Assembly (NCBI RefSeq): GCF_901472495.1
Contig: NZ_LR590469.1
Coordinates: 1,116,001-1,180,000, forward strand
Source: Yersinia enterocolitica subsp. enterocolitica
GTDB lineage: Bacteria; Pseudomonadota; Gammaproteobacteria; Enterobacterales; Enterobacteriaceae
Reading direction: 5' to 3'
DNA: 64,000 nt
Both the position numbers and the translations under genes were made by a program. The notes below the pieces were generated by a model. That model worked only from the letters and a program-made list of their open reading frames with translations, did not search any database and was not told the DNA's origin. Positions 35,919 to 44,088 of this stretch are shown here, piece by piece; position 1 is the first letter of the stretch; each line of letters starts with the position of its first letter.

Positions 35919-37985
35919 ATGAAAAACGTCAAGACTGTCGTCATCTGGCTGACCGTCGCGTTAATAGGTGCATTCGCGTTTGCCATGCTGGCATTGAGCC
36001 GAGGCGAACATGTCAATGCCATCTGGCTGGTGATTGCATCGGTAGCCTGTTACAGCATCGCCTACCGCTTTTATAGTCTGTTTATTGCCAAGAATGTCTT
36101 TGAGCTGGATGACCGCCGTTTAACCCCGGCAGAGCGACGTAATGATGGTCTGGATTATGTTCCGACCAATAAATGGGTACTGTTCGGCCACCACTTCGCG
36201 GCTATTGCCGGGGCCGGGCCGCTAGTTGGGCCTATTTTGGCCGCCCAAATGGGCTTCTTACCCGGTACTATCTGGATTCTGGTGGGTGTAATGATGGCCG
36301 GTGCGGTACAGGACTTCCTTATCCTGTTTATCTCAACCCGCCGTGATGGCCGCTCATTGGGGGAAATGGCAAAACAAGAATTAGGCGCTTTTGCGGGTAT
36401 TATTACCATGTTGGGTGCCTTAGGGGTGATGATCATCATCTTATCTGCACTGGCATTAGTGGTGGTTAAAGCACTGGCCGACAGCCCGTGGGGCCTGTTT
36501 ACCATTGCTGCTACTATCCCGATTGCACTATTTATGGGCGTGTACATGCGCTTCCTGCGCCCGGGTAAAATTGCCGAAGTGTCATTAATTGGTTTTGTGT
36601 TAATGATGGCGGCGATTATTTACGGCGGGAATATTGCCGTTCACCCTTACTGGGGGCCGTTCTTCACATTACACGGTACCACCTTGACTTGGGTGCTGGT
36701 CATTTATGGCTTTATCGCCTCCGTTCTGCCGGTATGGCTGCTGTTGGCACCACGTGACTATTTATCGACCTTCCTTAAAATTGGCGTCATTATCGGTTTG
36801 GCAATTGGTATTGTGTTTGCCATGCCAGAAATGAAAATGCCTGCCGTTTCACGCTTTATTGATGGCAGCGGCCCGGTCTTCTCCGGTAGCCTGTTCCCAT
36901 TCCTGTTTATCACTATCGCCTGTGGTGCTATTTCGGGCTTCCATGCGCTGGTTGCCAGTGGTACCACGCCGAAATTGGTGGAACGCGAAAGCCATACCCG
37001 CTTTATCGGATACGGTGCGATGCTGATGGAATCATTTGTCGCCATTATGGCGCTGATTTGTGCATCAGTTATCGATCCCGGCGTTTACTTTGCCATGAAC
37101 TCACCGGCGGCACTGATTGGCACCACGGTAGAAAGTGCCGCTCTGGCCATCAACAGTTGGGGATTTGTCGTCACACCTGAAACCCTGACCATGATCGCGA
37201 AAGATGTCGGCGAAAACTCAATATTATCTCGTGCCGGTGGCGCACCTACCTTCGCGGTTGGGATGGCGCATATCATCAGTGAAGTCTTTAATAGCCGCAA
37301 TATGATGGCGTTCTGGTATCACTTTGCCATTCTGTTTGAAGCGATGTTTATTCTGACCGCTGTTGATGCCGGTACCCGTGCTTGCCGCTTTATGGTACAG
37401 GATTTGGTCGGCGTGGTGGTGCCAAGTCTGGCGAATAACCGTTCATGGTTTGGCAACTTATCCGGCACTACAGTTGCCGTCGCCTGTTGGGGCTTCTTTG
37501 TTTATCAAGGAGTAGTCGACCCGCTGGGTGGCATTAATACCTTGTGGCCACTATTTGGTATCGGTAACCAGATGCTGGCATCAATGGCGCTAATTTTAGG
37601 GACTGTGGTGCTGTTTAAAATGAAGAAGCAGCGCTATGCTTGGGTAACCATCCTGCCAACAATTTGGCTGTTTATTACCTCAATGACGGCGGGCTGGCAG
37701 AAAATTTTCCACGAAAAACCGAGTATTGGTTTCCTGGCTCAGGCGAAGAAATTCTCGGCTGGTGTCGAGCAAGGGGTATTGATTGCCCCAGCTAAGAGCA
37801 TTAAGGACATGGAAACCATTGTGTTTAACAACCAGATCAATGCCGCTTTGTGTGCTTTCTTTATGCTGGTGGCAGTAACCATGTTGATTTCATCTTTCTT
37901 CGTGATTCGGCGCGCGCTGAAATCCAGTAAACCGACTACGCATGAGACTGAAATTGTATTCCGTGAGGAGACTGTTCGTGGCTAA
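35919..37985 (+). CDS. cstA: Carbon starvation protein CstA (pyruvate/peptide uptake)
   Basis: 688 residues with about 16-18 membrane spans. It begins with a helix VVIWLTVALIGAFAFAMLAL and the CstA family stretch YVPTNKWVLFGHHFAAIAGAGPLVGPILAAQ. Later marks are SGFHALVASGTTPKLVERE, VGMAHIISEVF and LWPLFGIGNQMLA. Reported functions of family members are pyruvate or peptide import under carbon limitation. AAGGAG is present upstream. It overlaps the small gene that follows by eight bases. Confidence 0.95.
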   Translation: MKNVKTVVIWLTVALIGAFAFAMLALSRGEHVNAIWLVIASVACYSIAYRFYSLFIAKNVFELDDRRLTPAERRNDGLDYVPTNKWVLFGHHFAAIAGAGPLVGPILAAQMGFLPGTIWILVGVMMAGAVQDFLILFISTRRDGRSLGEMAKQELGAFAGIITMLGALGVMIIILSALALVVVKALADSPWGLFTIAATIPIALFMGVYMRFLRPGKIAEVSLIGFVLMMAAIIYGGNIAVHPYWGPFFTLHGTTLTWVLVIYGFIASVLPVWLLLAPRDYLSTFLKIGVIIGLAIGIVFAMPEMKMPAVSRFIDGSGPVFSGSLFPFLFITIACGAISGFHALVASGTTPKLVERESHTRFIGYGAMLMESFVAIMALICASVIDPGVYFAMNSPAALIGTTVESAALAINSWGFVVTPETLTMIAKDVGENSILSRAGGAPTFAVGMAHIISEVFNSRNMMAFWYHFAILFEAMFILTAVDAGTRACRFMVQDLVGVVVPSLANNRSWFGNLSGTTVAVACWGFFVYQGVVDPLGGINTLWPLFGIGNQMLASMALILGTVVLFKMKKQRYAWVTILPTIWLFITSMTAGWQKIFHEKPSIGFLAQAKKFSAGVEQGVLIAPAKSIKDMETIVFNNQINAALCAFFMLVAVTMLISSFFVIRRALKSSKPTTHETEIVFREETVRG

Positions 37986-38310
37986 TGCAGGTATCCCACT
38001 GCGCAGGCAGCAAACCAATCTGTTGCAGCGGCCATGTCCACCAGCGCCGCGTCAGATTACGCGCTGCATACCGCTGGTTCCCGTCGTCGCTCACCCGACC
38101 ACGTTATGGGCTTGGGTTCGTTTGATTGCGCATCGAGTGGCTCAAAGTTTCCGTCTGATGGTGGGAGTGCAGGATTATGGCAATTATGTGAATCATATGC
38201 GCCGTCATCATCCGGATACGCCGCCGATGAGCGAACGTGACTTCCACCGTTATTGTCTGGAGGCTCGCTTCCCCAGCCAAGGTGGCAAGTTGGGAAAATG
38301 CCCTTGCTAG
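37978..38310 (+). CDS. ybdD: Small YbdD/YjiX-family protein coupled to cstA
   Basis: 110 residues from the GTG at 37978, which has GAGGAG eight bases upstream and overlaps the cstA stop. The C-terminal 65 residues match the family (FRLMVGVQDYGNYVNHMRRH, PPMSERDFHRYCLEARF, ending GGKLGKCPC). The N-terminal part is an extension rich in Pro and Arg, so a shorter product starting within the conserved domain is possible. Members always follow cstA or its paralogue; they appear to be needed for transport activity. The chosen symbol follows the E. coli gene after cstA. Confidence 0.75.
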   Translation: MANAGIPLRRQQTNLLQRPCPPAPRQITRCIPLVPVVAHPTTLWAWVRLIAHRVAQSFRLMVGVQDYGNYVNHMRRHHPDTPPMSERDFHRYCLEARFPSQGGKLGKCPC

Positions 38311-38325
38311 GATAAGAACCAAACC

Positions 38326-38440
38326 TTTGACCCAGTTGATTCGCGGGGAAAGTGCCGAATGGGTCGTAGCAGCGTAAGCTGCCGGAGCGCCCATCGGTGC
38401 AGTCGCCCCGCCAGTCACCGGGCAAAAATAGCTTTGTCAG
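38326..38440. repeat. Hairpin repeat element, copy A (GNRA-type tetraloop)
   Basis: The ends are TTTGAC and TTTGTCAG. The core GGGGAAAGTGCCGAATGGGT is followed by a hairpin GCAGC-GTAA-GCTGC (38369-38382) and GGAGCGCCCATCGGTGCAGT. Near-identical cores occur at 42222 and 49075. It lies between the ybdD stop and its terminator, so it is transcribed at the 3' end of the cstA mRNA. Confidence 0.85.
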
Positions 38441-38485
38441 CAGCTTCAAAACTTCATAATATTGCTTATAAACAAGTGACACCGT

Positions 38486-38519
38486 AACGCCCGTTTAATA
38501 GCTAAGCGGGCGTTTTTTT
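38486..38519 (+). terminator. Rho-independent terminator of cstA-ybdD
   Basis: AACGCCCG (38486-38493) and CGGGCGTT (38507-38514) form the stem; a run of seven T follows. Confidence 0.88.
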
Positions 38520-38543
38520 ATGCTTTAGTCCGTGAATGAAACA

Positions 38544-39209
38544 CTAGCTCAAGATTGCTGAGCCAAATGCGCCCTGCCAGTCATGCTCAAACTGTTCTAC
38601 TGCCGCTTTAACCGCTGGGGTACTGATAAACTGCTCTGCAACATCCACGGGAATGGTCACGGACTGACAACCCGCCAGCAGGCAATCCAATACCTGCCGA
38701 GGTGTCCGGAAGCTGGCGGCCAACACTTTCGCGCCCGGTGCATGCAAGGTGAGCAACTGCTGTAATTCGCGTACCATCGCGATACCATCACCGCCCTGTG
38801 CATCCAACCGGTTGACATAAGGAGCTACATATTCAGCTCCGGCTAATGCCGATAATAGCCCTTGCCCCGCACCGTACACCGCGGTACCCAATGTCGGAAT
38901 TGACATGGTTTTCAATTTCTTAATTGCGGCTAAACCTTCAGCGGTTGCTGGCACTTTGATCACCAAACCGGGAACGCGCTGGGACAGTAATACCGCCTCT
39001 GACACCATGAGTTCACTGTCGCTGGCCAACACTTGGGCAAACAGTTTACCAGTTCCCCCCAAAGCATCGCGCAGCGCAGGGAGCACTTCCCAGATGGGTT
39101 TGCCCGCTTTTGCCAGAATACTGGGATTGGTAGTCACTCCCTGCAAAGGCAGAACACGTGCCAGTCGTTTAACTGCGGCCACATCTGCTGTATCAAGATA
39201 AAGCTCCAT
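38544..39209 (-). CDS. fsaA: Fructose-6-phosphate aldolase
   Basis: 221 residues, the size of E. coli FsaA/TalC-type aldolases, a class I TIM barrel. The Schiff-base lysine is in LVIKVPATAEGLAAIK (about residue 85-86). The opening MELYLDTADVAAVKRLAR, GVTTNPSI and GTAVYGAGQGLLSALAGAEYVAPYVNR are family hallmarks. It cleaves fructose-6-phosphate to dihydroxyacetone and glyceraldehyde-3-phosphate, and accepts other ketose donors. GGAGG is five bases ahead of the ATG. It is divergent from the DeoR-family gene, which may control it. Confidence 0.93.
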   Translation of the reverse strand: MELYLDTADVAAVKRLARVLPLQGVTTNPSILAKAGKPIWEVLPALRDALGGTGKLFAQVLASDSELMVSEAVLLSQRVPGLVIKVPATAEGLAAIKKLKTMSIPTLGTAVYGAGQGLLSALAGAEYVAPYVNRLDAQGGDGIAMVRELQQLLTLHAPGAKVLAASFRTPRQVLDCLLAGCQSVTIPVDVAEQFISTPAVKAAVEQFEHDWQGAFGSAILS

Positions 39210-39349
39210 AACAACCTCCGGTTTGAATGAGTGAAACAGCCAGACTGATTAAACAAATAACCAGTAAAGCAAATAGCGTAACGAATAATCATTAGCCGCA
39301 ATCATAGACCAACCCTTAATCAATAACGTGACCCTGATCAAACCTATTT

Positions 39350-39390
39350 CATTCGAAAGTAAATTATACTTCAAACGAAAGTTTATTTAT
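39350..39390. promoter_or_regulatory. Candidate DeoR-family operator between fsaA and yciT
   Basis: Two similar blocks occur 24 bp apart: TTCGAAAGTAAATTA and AACGAAAGTTTATTT. Repeated CGAAAG/CTTTCG boxes in AT-rich sequence are typical of DeoR-family operators. They sit just ahead of the regulator start, as expected for autoregulation and control of the divergent fsaA. Binding is inferred. Confidence 0.4.
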
Positions 39391-39404
39391 TTGGCAGACC
39401 TATG

Positions 39405-40151
39405 ATGAACCCAAGACAGCAAACGATTTTGCAACAGGTGAATGACAACAAACGAGTGAGTGTCAGCGAATTATCCCAAGTAACCCATGTATCAGAAGTC
39501 ACCATTCGGCAAGATCTCAATCTGCTGGAGAAACGGGGTTTACTCAAACGCGTGCATGGCTTCGCTGTCGCCCTTGAAAGTGATGATATTGATGTGCGCA
39601 TGATGCGCCATTTTTCCGTGAAGCAAAAGCTGGCCAATCACGCCGCCTCGCTGGTCAGCGACGGTGAGACAATATTTATTGAAAGTGGCAGCAGTAATGC
39701 TCTCTTGGCTCATCAACTGGCAAAACGCCCCGGCATTACATTAGTGACAGTCAGCGGCTATATTGCCCGACAATTAAAAAACTCAGCTTGCGAAGTTATT
39801 CTATTGGGCGGGATCTATCAGAAGAAAAGTGACAGCATGGTCGGCCCACTGACACTTCTGTGCTTACGTCATGTGAATTTCAGTAAGGCATTTATCGGTA
39901 TCGACGGTTACCAGATGGATACCGGATTCACCGGGCGTGACATGTTACGCGCTGATGTGATTAACAGTGTGCTGGCAAAAGGTGCCGAAAATATCATTTT
40001 GGCGGATGCCTCAAAATTTGGCCAGGTACATCAGAACCTGTTGACCCCTATCTCTGCCGTCAACAGAGTCATCACCGATAATCGCCTGCCCACAGCTTAC
40101 CGACAGCAGTTGATAACTCAGGGAATTCAAGTCGACATACTGGGCGAGTAA
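39405..40151 (+). CDS. yciT: DeoR-family transcriptional regulator (YciT-like)
   Basis: 248 residues. The N-terminal DeoR HTH is RVSVSELSQVTHVSEVTIRQ followed by DLNLLEKRGLLKRVHGFAV. The C-terminal sugar-phosphate sensing domain (DeoRC) has ETIFIESGSSNALLA, CEVILLGGIYQKKSDSMVGP, FSKAFIGIDGYQ and ILADASKFGQVH. It resembles E. coli YciT throughout. MNPRQQ at 39405 matches the family start better than the ATG at 39402. Its effector is probably a phosphorylated sugar, which fits neighbours fsaA and araD. Confidence 0.85.
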   Translation: MNPRQQTILQQVNDNKRVSVSELSQVTHVSEVTIRQDLNLLEKRGLLKRVHGFAVALESDDIDVRMMRHFSVKQKLANHAASLVSDGETIFIESGSSNALLAHQLAKRPGITLVTVSGYIARQLKNSACEVILLGGIYQKKSDSMVGPLTLLCLRHVNFSKAFIGIDGYQMDTGFTGRDMLRADVINSVLAKGAENIILADASKFGQVHQNLLTPISAVNRVITDNRLPTAYRQQLITQGIQVDILGE

Positions 40152-40196
40152 TCACTGAGTTATCATTATCAAAACGCCTTAATCGGAGCTATATCT

Positions 40197-40445
40197 ATGG
40201 CAGACATCACCTTCACCCGCGAACAAACGCAGCGGATGACCTACAAACTTCAGCGTTATCTGGAACAAGAACACAATATTGAGTTGGAAGATTTTGACGC
40301 CGAATTTTTACTGCAATTTATCAGTCGCGAATTGGGTGTACATTTTTACAATCAGGGAATCAATGATGCGATCGCGCAAGTCGAAGCAAAAACACTCGAT
40401 ATCAGCGACTCGATATTATGGTTGGAAAAACCCGTGCAGGACTAA
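40197..40445 (+). CDS. DUF2164 family protein
   Basis: 82 residues, acidic and soluble. It reads MADITFTREQTQRMTYKLQR, then FDAEFLLQFISRELGVHFYN and QGINDAIAQVEAKTLDISDS, the usual DUF2164 pattern. Function unknown. GGAG lies about nine bases ahead of the ATG. It is 46 bp after yciT in the same direction and convergent with araD. Confidence 0.85.
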   Translation: MADITFTREQTQRMTYKLQRYLEQEHNIELEDFDAEFLLQFISRELGVHFYNQGINDAIAQVEAKTLDISDSILWLEKPVQD

Positions 40446-40471
40446 ACACGGGCGGCAGCTAAACATAGTTT

Positions 40472-41167
40472 TTATTGCCCATAATAGGCATTTTTCCCAT
40501 GCTTGCGCAGGTAGTGTTTATCCAGCAATTGGGGCTGCATATCCCGCAGTTGCGGGTTCAACTGGCGTGAGAAGATCCCCATATAAGCCAGTTCTTCTAG
40601 CACAACCGCATTGTGTACAGCATTATCAGCATCAGTTCCCCAGGCAAATGGCCCGTGTGAATTCACCAAAACGGCGGGCACATCTTCTGGTTTAATGCCC
40701 CTATCAACGAATGTCTCGACAATGACATTACCTGTTTCCCATTCATAACCACCAGCAATCTCTTCTGGTGTCATCAGGCGGGTACAGGGGATTGCGCCAT
40801 AGAAATAATCCGCATGCGTGGTGCCCCAGGCGGGTAAATCCAAACCAGCTTGCGCCCATATGGTGGCGTGGCGTGAATGCGTATGTACGATACCGCCGAT
40901 TTGAGGAAAATTAAGGTAAAGCACCCGATGCGTGTCAGTGTCCGATGAAGGCTTCTTGCTGCCCTCCACCACTTTGCCGGTGTCCAACTCCACAACCACC
41001 ATGTCATCCACCGTCATCACGTCATACTCAACGCCCGAAGGCTTAATCACCAGCAGGCCCTTTTGACGATCGACAGCACTGACATTTCCCCAGGTGAAAG
41101 TGACCAGATTATGGCGTGGCAGTGCCAGATTAGCAGCCAGCACCTGCTGCTTCAGTTCGTTGAGCAT
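40472..41167 (-). CDS. araD: L-ribulose-5-phosphate 4-epimerase AraD
   Basis: 231 residues, the size of E. coli AraD and similar along its whole length. Class II aldolase fold: metal ligands lie in GGIVHTHSRHATIWAQAG (two His) and VLVNSHGPFAWG (third His), and the phosphate-binding part is KPSGVEYDVMTVDDMVVVEL. AGYEWETGNVIVETF and HYLRKHGKNAYYGQ complete the family pattern. It converts L-ribulose-5-phosphate to D-xylulose-5-phosphate. Start at 41167 with AGGA seven bases upstream. It stands alone here, 31 kb from araBA, whereas in E. coli it is the third gene of araBAD. Paralogues UlaF and SgbE act on the same compound, but the sequence is closest to AraD. Confidence 0.92.
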   Translation of the reverse strand: MLNELKQQVLAANLALPRHNLVTFTWGNVSAVDRQKGLLVIKPSGVEYDVMTVDDMVVVELDTGKVVEGSKKPSSDTDTHRVLYLNFPQIGGIVHTHSRHATIWAQAGLDLPAWGTTHADYFYGAIPCTRLMTPEEIAGGYEWETGNVIVETFVDRGIKPEDVPAVLVNSHGPFAWGTDADNAVHNAVVLEELAYMGIFSRQLNPQLRDMQPQLLDKHYLRKHGKNAYYGQ

Positions 41168-41224
41168 CGTCGTATCCTGAATAACTGAATTTGTCTCATT
41201 TTCAGCGCCACAGGTGAGAACCGG

Positions 41225-41263
41225 TATGGGATAAATAGCTATAAACTGCGTACAGATCGGCTG
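41225..41263 (-). promoter_or_regulatory. AraC-like half-site(s) upstream of araD
   Basis: On the minus strand 41241-41225 reads TAGCTATTTATCCCATA, which matches E. coli araI1 (TAGCATTTTTATCCATA) at TAGC and CCATA and at most bases between. A weaker half-site, CAGCCGATCTGTACGCA, lies just upstream at 41263-41247 with a 5-bp gap, one base more than ideal. The site is 58 bp before the araD start, a suitable activator position. It would place the detached araD under AraC. Confidence 0.5.
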
Positions 41264-41538
41264 GAAAGTACAGTCTGGGAGATACACAACCAGTGATGAA
41301 GGTTTTTTTTGAGTGCAGACAAGGGGTTAATTGTGTTTTCGGTCTAAGATAATCCTTAATTCCATACCTGATTCGTTCAAATTAGGACTATTTACCTACC
41401 AAATGAATTACAGGTAATTATACTAGATTCTATTGATGAAGAAACGAGTTCTCAATATTAATTCCAAATTTAAATCAAAATGGCGTTGTTTATTCTAAAC
41501 ACAAATGGAATGAGCTGACGCTTAATATTAATATAACG

Positions 41539-41546
41539 CCTATACT
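41539..41546 (+). promoter_or_regulatory. Likely sigma-S-type -10 box of osmB
   Basis: CCTATACT carries a C just before TATACT, the extended -10 typical of sigma-S promoters; E. coli osmB uses a closely similar CTATACTTA box. It is 58 bp ahead of the osmB start. I do not see a good -35. Confidence 0.5.
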
Positions 41547-41603
41547 GAGTAAGGTAAGTTTGATTCAGTATGGATTCACTCTGCCAACGTGAGGAGAATA
41601 ATT

Positions 41604-41816
41604 ATGATGATCAATAAAAGATTGGCGACTGCCGCATTGGCACTAACGCTGGCCCTGTCACTATCTGCATGTTCCAACATGTCAAAACGAGACCGTAATA
41701 CTGCCATCGGTGCCGGTGTCGGGGCTGTTGGGGGCGCAGTGCTGACTGATAGCACACTGGGTACTCTGGGTGGTGCGGCTATTGGTGGGGTTATTGGCCA
41801 TCAGGTCAGTAAATAA
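41604..41816 (+). CDS. osmB: Osmotically inducible lipoprotein OsmB
   Basis: 70 residues. Lipoprotein signal with lipobox LSLSACS, so the mature protein begins at Cys28 or so. The mature part, MSKRDRNTAIGAGVGAVGGA then LGTLGGAAIGGVIGHQVSK, is the glycine-zipper typical of OsmB. Outer-membrane location is expected. GAGGAG is seven bases ahead of the ATG at 41604. It is followed by a three-copy ERIC array. Confidence 0.93.
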   Translation: MMINKRLATAALALTLALSLSACSNMSKRDRNTAIGAGVGAVGGAVLTDSTLGTLGGAAIGGVIGHQVSK

Positions 41817-41830
41817 ACTTATCCTTCGTT

Positions 41831-42202
41831 CTTGAAACTGTAGCGTTGTTGGCGGCTCTCATGCACCCGAATCACTGACATAAGTCAGCTCATCGGGATT
41901 TATTCGTTTGCCGCCTGGCTACAGTCCCAATAACTTCGGATAATTTCTTTTATTCTTGAAACTGTAGCGTTGTTGGTGGCTCTCATGCACCCAAATCACT
42001 GACATAAGTCAGCTCATCGGGATTTATTCGTTTGCCGCCTGGCTACAGTCCCAATAACTTCGGATAATTTCTTTTATTCTTAAAACTGTAGCGTTGTTGG
42101 TGGCTCTCATGCACCCGAATCACTGACATAAGTCAGCTCATCGGGATTTATTCGTTTGCCGCCTGGCTACAGTCCCAATGACTTTAGATACTTTGTTTTA
42201 TT
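41831..42202. repeat. Three tandem ERIC-type repeats, 124-bp period
   Basis: Copies start CTTGAAACTGTAGCG at 41831 and 41955 and CTTAAAACTGTAGCG at 42079, exactly 124 bp apart, and a fourth CTTAAAAC begins at 42203 then diverges. Each unit contains ERIC core sequence (CACCCGAATCACTGACATAA, GTCAGCTCATCGGGATTTAT, TTGCCGCCTGGCTACAGTCC). The three copies differ at only a few positions. The array follows osmB in its 3' region. Confidence 0.92.
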
Positions 42203-42221
42203 CTTAAAACGTTAGCGATAA

Positions 42222-42318
42222 CGAAGTTGACTGACGGGGAAATGTGCCGAACGGGTCGTAGCAGCGTAAGCTGCCGGAGCACCCATCGGGGCAGTCACCC
42301 CGTCAAACTCCACTCAAT
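42222..42318. repeat. Hairpin repeat element, copy B (GNRA-type tetraloop)
   Basis: Core GGGGAAATGTGCCGAACGGG is followed by GCAGC-GTAA-GCTGC (42261-42274) and CGGAGCACCCATCGGGGCAG. The outer arms are GTTTGACTTT-like on the right and AGTTGACTGACGGGG on the left, pairing with CCCCGTCAAAC. It lies between the ERIC array and the 3' end of yciH. Confidence 0.82.
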
Positions 42319-42340
42319 AAAACAACGTGTTATAATTTCT

Positions 42341-42667
42341 TCAACCCCCTGCCAGTTTGACTTTCATCCCCTTGGCTTCGAGCAGTTGCTTAAGAAGATC
42401 GCGTTTATCTCCTTGAATTTCAATGATGCCGTCTTTAATTGAGCCACCGCAACCGCACTTCTTCTTCAATTCTGCTGACAGTTTCTCTAGCATTTCATCA
42501 CTGCCATCAATACCGCTAATCAAACACACGCCCTTGCCTTTGCGGCCACTGGTTTGACGCTGGATGCGCACAATACCATCGCCTTTAGGCCGCTGCGGTT
42601 TGACCTCGGGTTCAGTGATACGCCCGGTATCGGTTGAATAGACCAAACGGCTATTATCATGACTCAT
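42341..42667 (-). CDS. yciH: SUI1/eIF1-like translation factor YciH
   Basis: 108 residues. The SUI1 fold shows VRIQRQTSGRKGKGVCLISG, LKKKCGCGGSIKDGIIEIQG and DKRDLLKQLLEAKGMKVKLAG, the full family pattern. It acts at translation initiation fidelity in E. coli. Its start overlaps the pyrF stop by four bases, so it is coupled to pyrF as in E. coli. Confidence 0.95.
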   Translation of the reverse strand: MSHDNSRLVYSTDTGRITEPEVKPQRPKGDGIVRIQRQTSGRKGKGVCLISGIDGSDEMLEKLSAELKKKCGCGGSIKDGIIEIQGDKRDLLKQLLEAKGMKVKLAGG

Positions 42668-43404
42668 TTTGCCCCCTTACCCAAAGAGGCCAGAATGTCG
42701 GTCAAGGTTTTTTCCGGGTCAGGGGATTGGGTGATCGGACGCCCTATCACCATATAATCCACACCTGCCGCTACCGCTTGTTCTGGTGTCATAATACGGC
42801 GCTGATCGCCAGCATCACTGCCCTCAGGGCGAATCCCCGGTGTCACCAGTTTGAAATCCTCACCACACACCTGCTTTAAGCGCACCGCTTCGTGGGCAGA
42901 ACAGACCACCCCATCTAAACCGCAATCCCAGGTTAATTTTGCCAACCGCTCTGCCTGTTCGGCTGGGGTGATATTAATGCCAATATCACGTAAATCCCCA
43001 CCATCCATGCTGGTTAGCACCGTCACAGCAATCAGTAATGGTGCTTGTTGGCCAAAGGGCAATAATGCTTCTTTTGCCGCCGTCATCATGCGCATCCCCC
43101 CAGTGGCATGAACATTTACCATCCACACCCCCAGTTCCGCCGCCGCCGCAACCGCACGGGCGGTAGTGTTAGGAATATCGTGGAATTTCAAATCCAGAAA
43201 GACCTCAAAACCGCGCTGATGCAGATCTCGAACAAGTTGGGGGCCATATAAAGTAAACATCTCTTTGCCTACTTTTAATCGGCAATCTCGCGGATTAACA
43301 CGATCAGCAAAAGCTAACGCCGCGTCTTTATTGGCATAATCCAGTGCAACAACGATCGGGGAAGATATTGAGCCACTGTTATTAGTTTTAGTTGCAGACG
43401 TCAT
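42664..43404 (-). CDS. pyrF: Orotidine 5'-phosphate decarboxylase
   Basis: 246 residues. TIM-barrel enzyme making UMP. The catalytic Lys-Asp array is in VFLDLKFHDIPNTTARAV; SPIVVALDYANKDAALAFAD, VNVHATGGMRMM and VTPGIRPEGSDAGDQRRIM complete the active site. I prefer the ATG at 43404 (AAGG seven bases upstream) to a TTG at 43410. In E. coli lapAB precedes pyrF directly; here about 2.2 kb of accessory DNA separates them. Confidence 0.96.
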   Translation of the reverse strand: MTSATKTNNSGSISSPIVVALDYANKDAALAFADRVNPRDCRLKVGKEMFTLYGPQLVRDLHQRGFEVFLDLKFHDIPNTTARAVAAAAELGVWMVNVHATGGMRMMTAAKEALLPFGQQAPLLIAVTVLTSMDGGDLRDIGINITPAEQAERLAKLTWDCGLDGVVCSAHEAVRLKQVCGEDFKLVTPGIRPEGSDAGDQRRIMTPEQAVAAGVDYMVIGRPITQSPDPEKTLTDILASLGKGAK

Positions 43405-43754
43405 TTTCAAGCCTTTTTCAGTCAGTTAGTCATGATAACAACGACATTCTACAGGGTGTGTCACTGAAATTACAGCAGTCGGCAATGTGAGTTTAGCCGC
43501 CCTTTGTCAGGCTTTTTCTGGTTACGTAGATTTATGCAAAAGCAGACGTACTTCTTATACCCGCAGTTAAGTAAAAAAGTTTCAAGAAAGGTAAAATGTC
43601 ATTCGAATTTTTTGATGATAAAAATCAATTTTTTGTGATTTTATTTAAACAACCCTGCGCTATGATGCACTCCATCGCAAGACATTGATTGTCTATGCCA
43701 TGATTTAAATAATAATTTGTTATTTAAATGGTAAATATGTAACTGGAGTTCCAC

Positions 43755-44015
43755 ATGAAAAATATTAAATATATTATCCCTGCGTTGGCCCTTTCTTTCG
43801 CATCATTTGCCAGTGTTGCTGCCACACAAATCCTGCACGCACCAGCAACAGGCTTGAATGAGATGGGTACCGTTGCCGCCAGCAATGCCGGTACATTAAC
43901 TGAATTAGAAAACGCTCTGGCGAAAAAAGCAGATGAAGCTGGCGCAACCTCATACCTGATCACCTCTGCTACCGGCAATAACAAATTGCACGGTACGGCG
44001 GTCATTTACCGCTAA
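43755..44015 (+). CDS. DUF1471 (YhcN/BhsA-type) small periplasmic protein
   Basis: 86 residues. Signal peptide MKNIKYIIPALALSFASFAS with cleavage near VAA-TQ. The mature part of about 64 residues has the DUF1471 look (GTVAASNAGTLTELENALAK, KADEAGATSYLITSATGNNK, ending LHGTAVIYR). Such proteins are stress- and biofilm-linked. GGAG is six bases ahead of the ATG. It is an isolated gene in the material inserted between pyrF and lapB. Confidence 0.83.
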   Translation: MKNIKYIIPALALSFASFASVAATQILHAPATGLNEMGTVAASNAGTLTELENALAKKADEAGATSYLITSATGNNKLHGTAVIYR

Positions 44016-44088
44016 GAGACAAAGGGGAAAGGTGGTTTCAGCACTTTTCCCCGATAGTAATATTCTGTTCCCCAGAAGATAAACAAAC

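Noticed and set aside
41831..42202. Tandem repeats that could be taken for CRISPR or an origin iteron array
   Set aside because: The 124-bp units are ERIC sequence with no spacers; no replication gene or DnaA boxes are nearby.
42227..42442. Plus-strand frame across the hairpin repeat and the 3' end of yciH
   Set aside because: Composed of repeat DNA and antisense of yciH, no ribosome site, no protein-like sequence.
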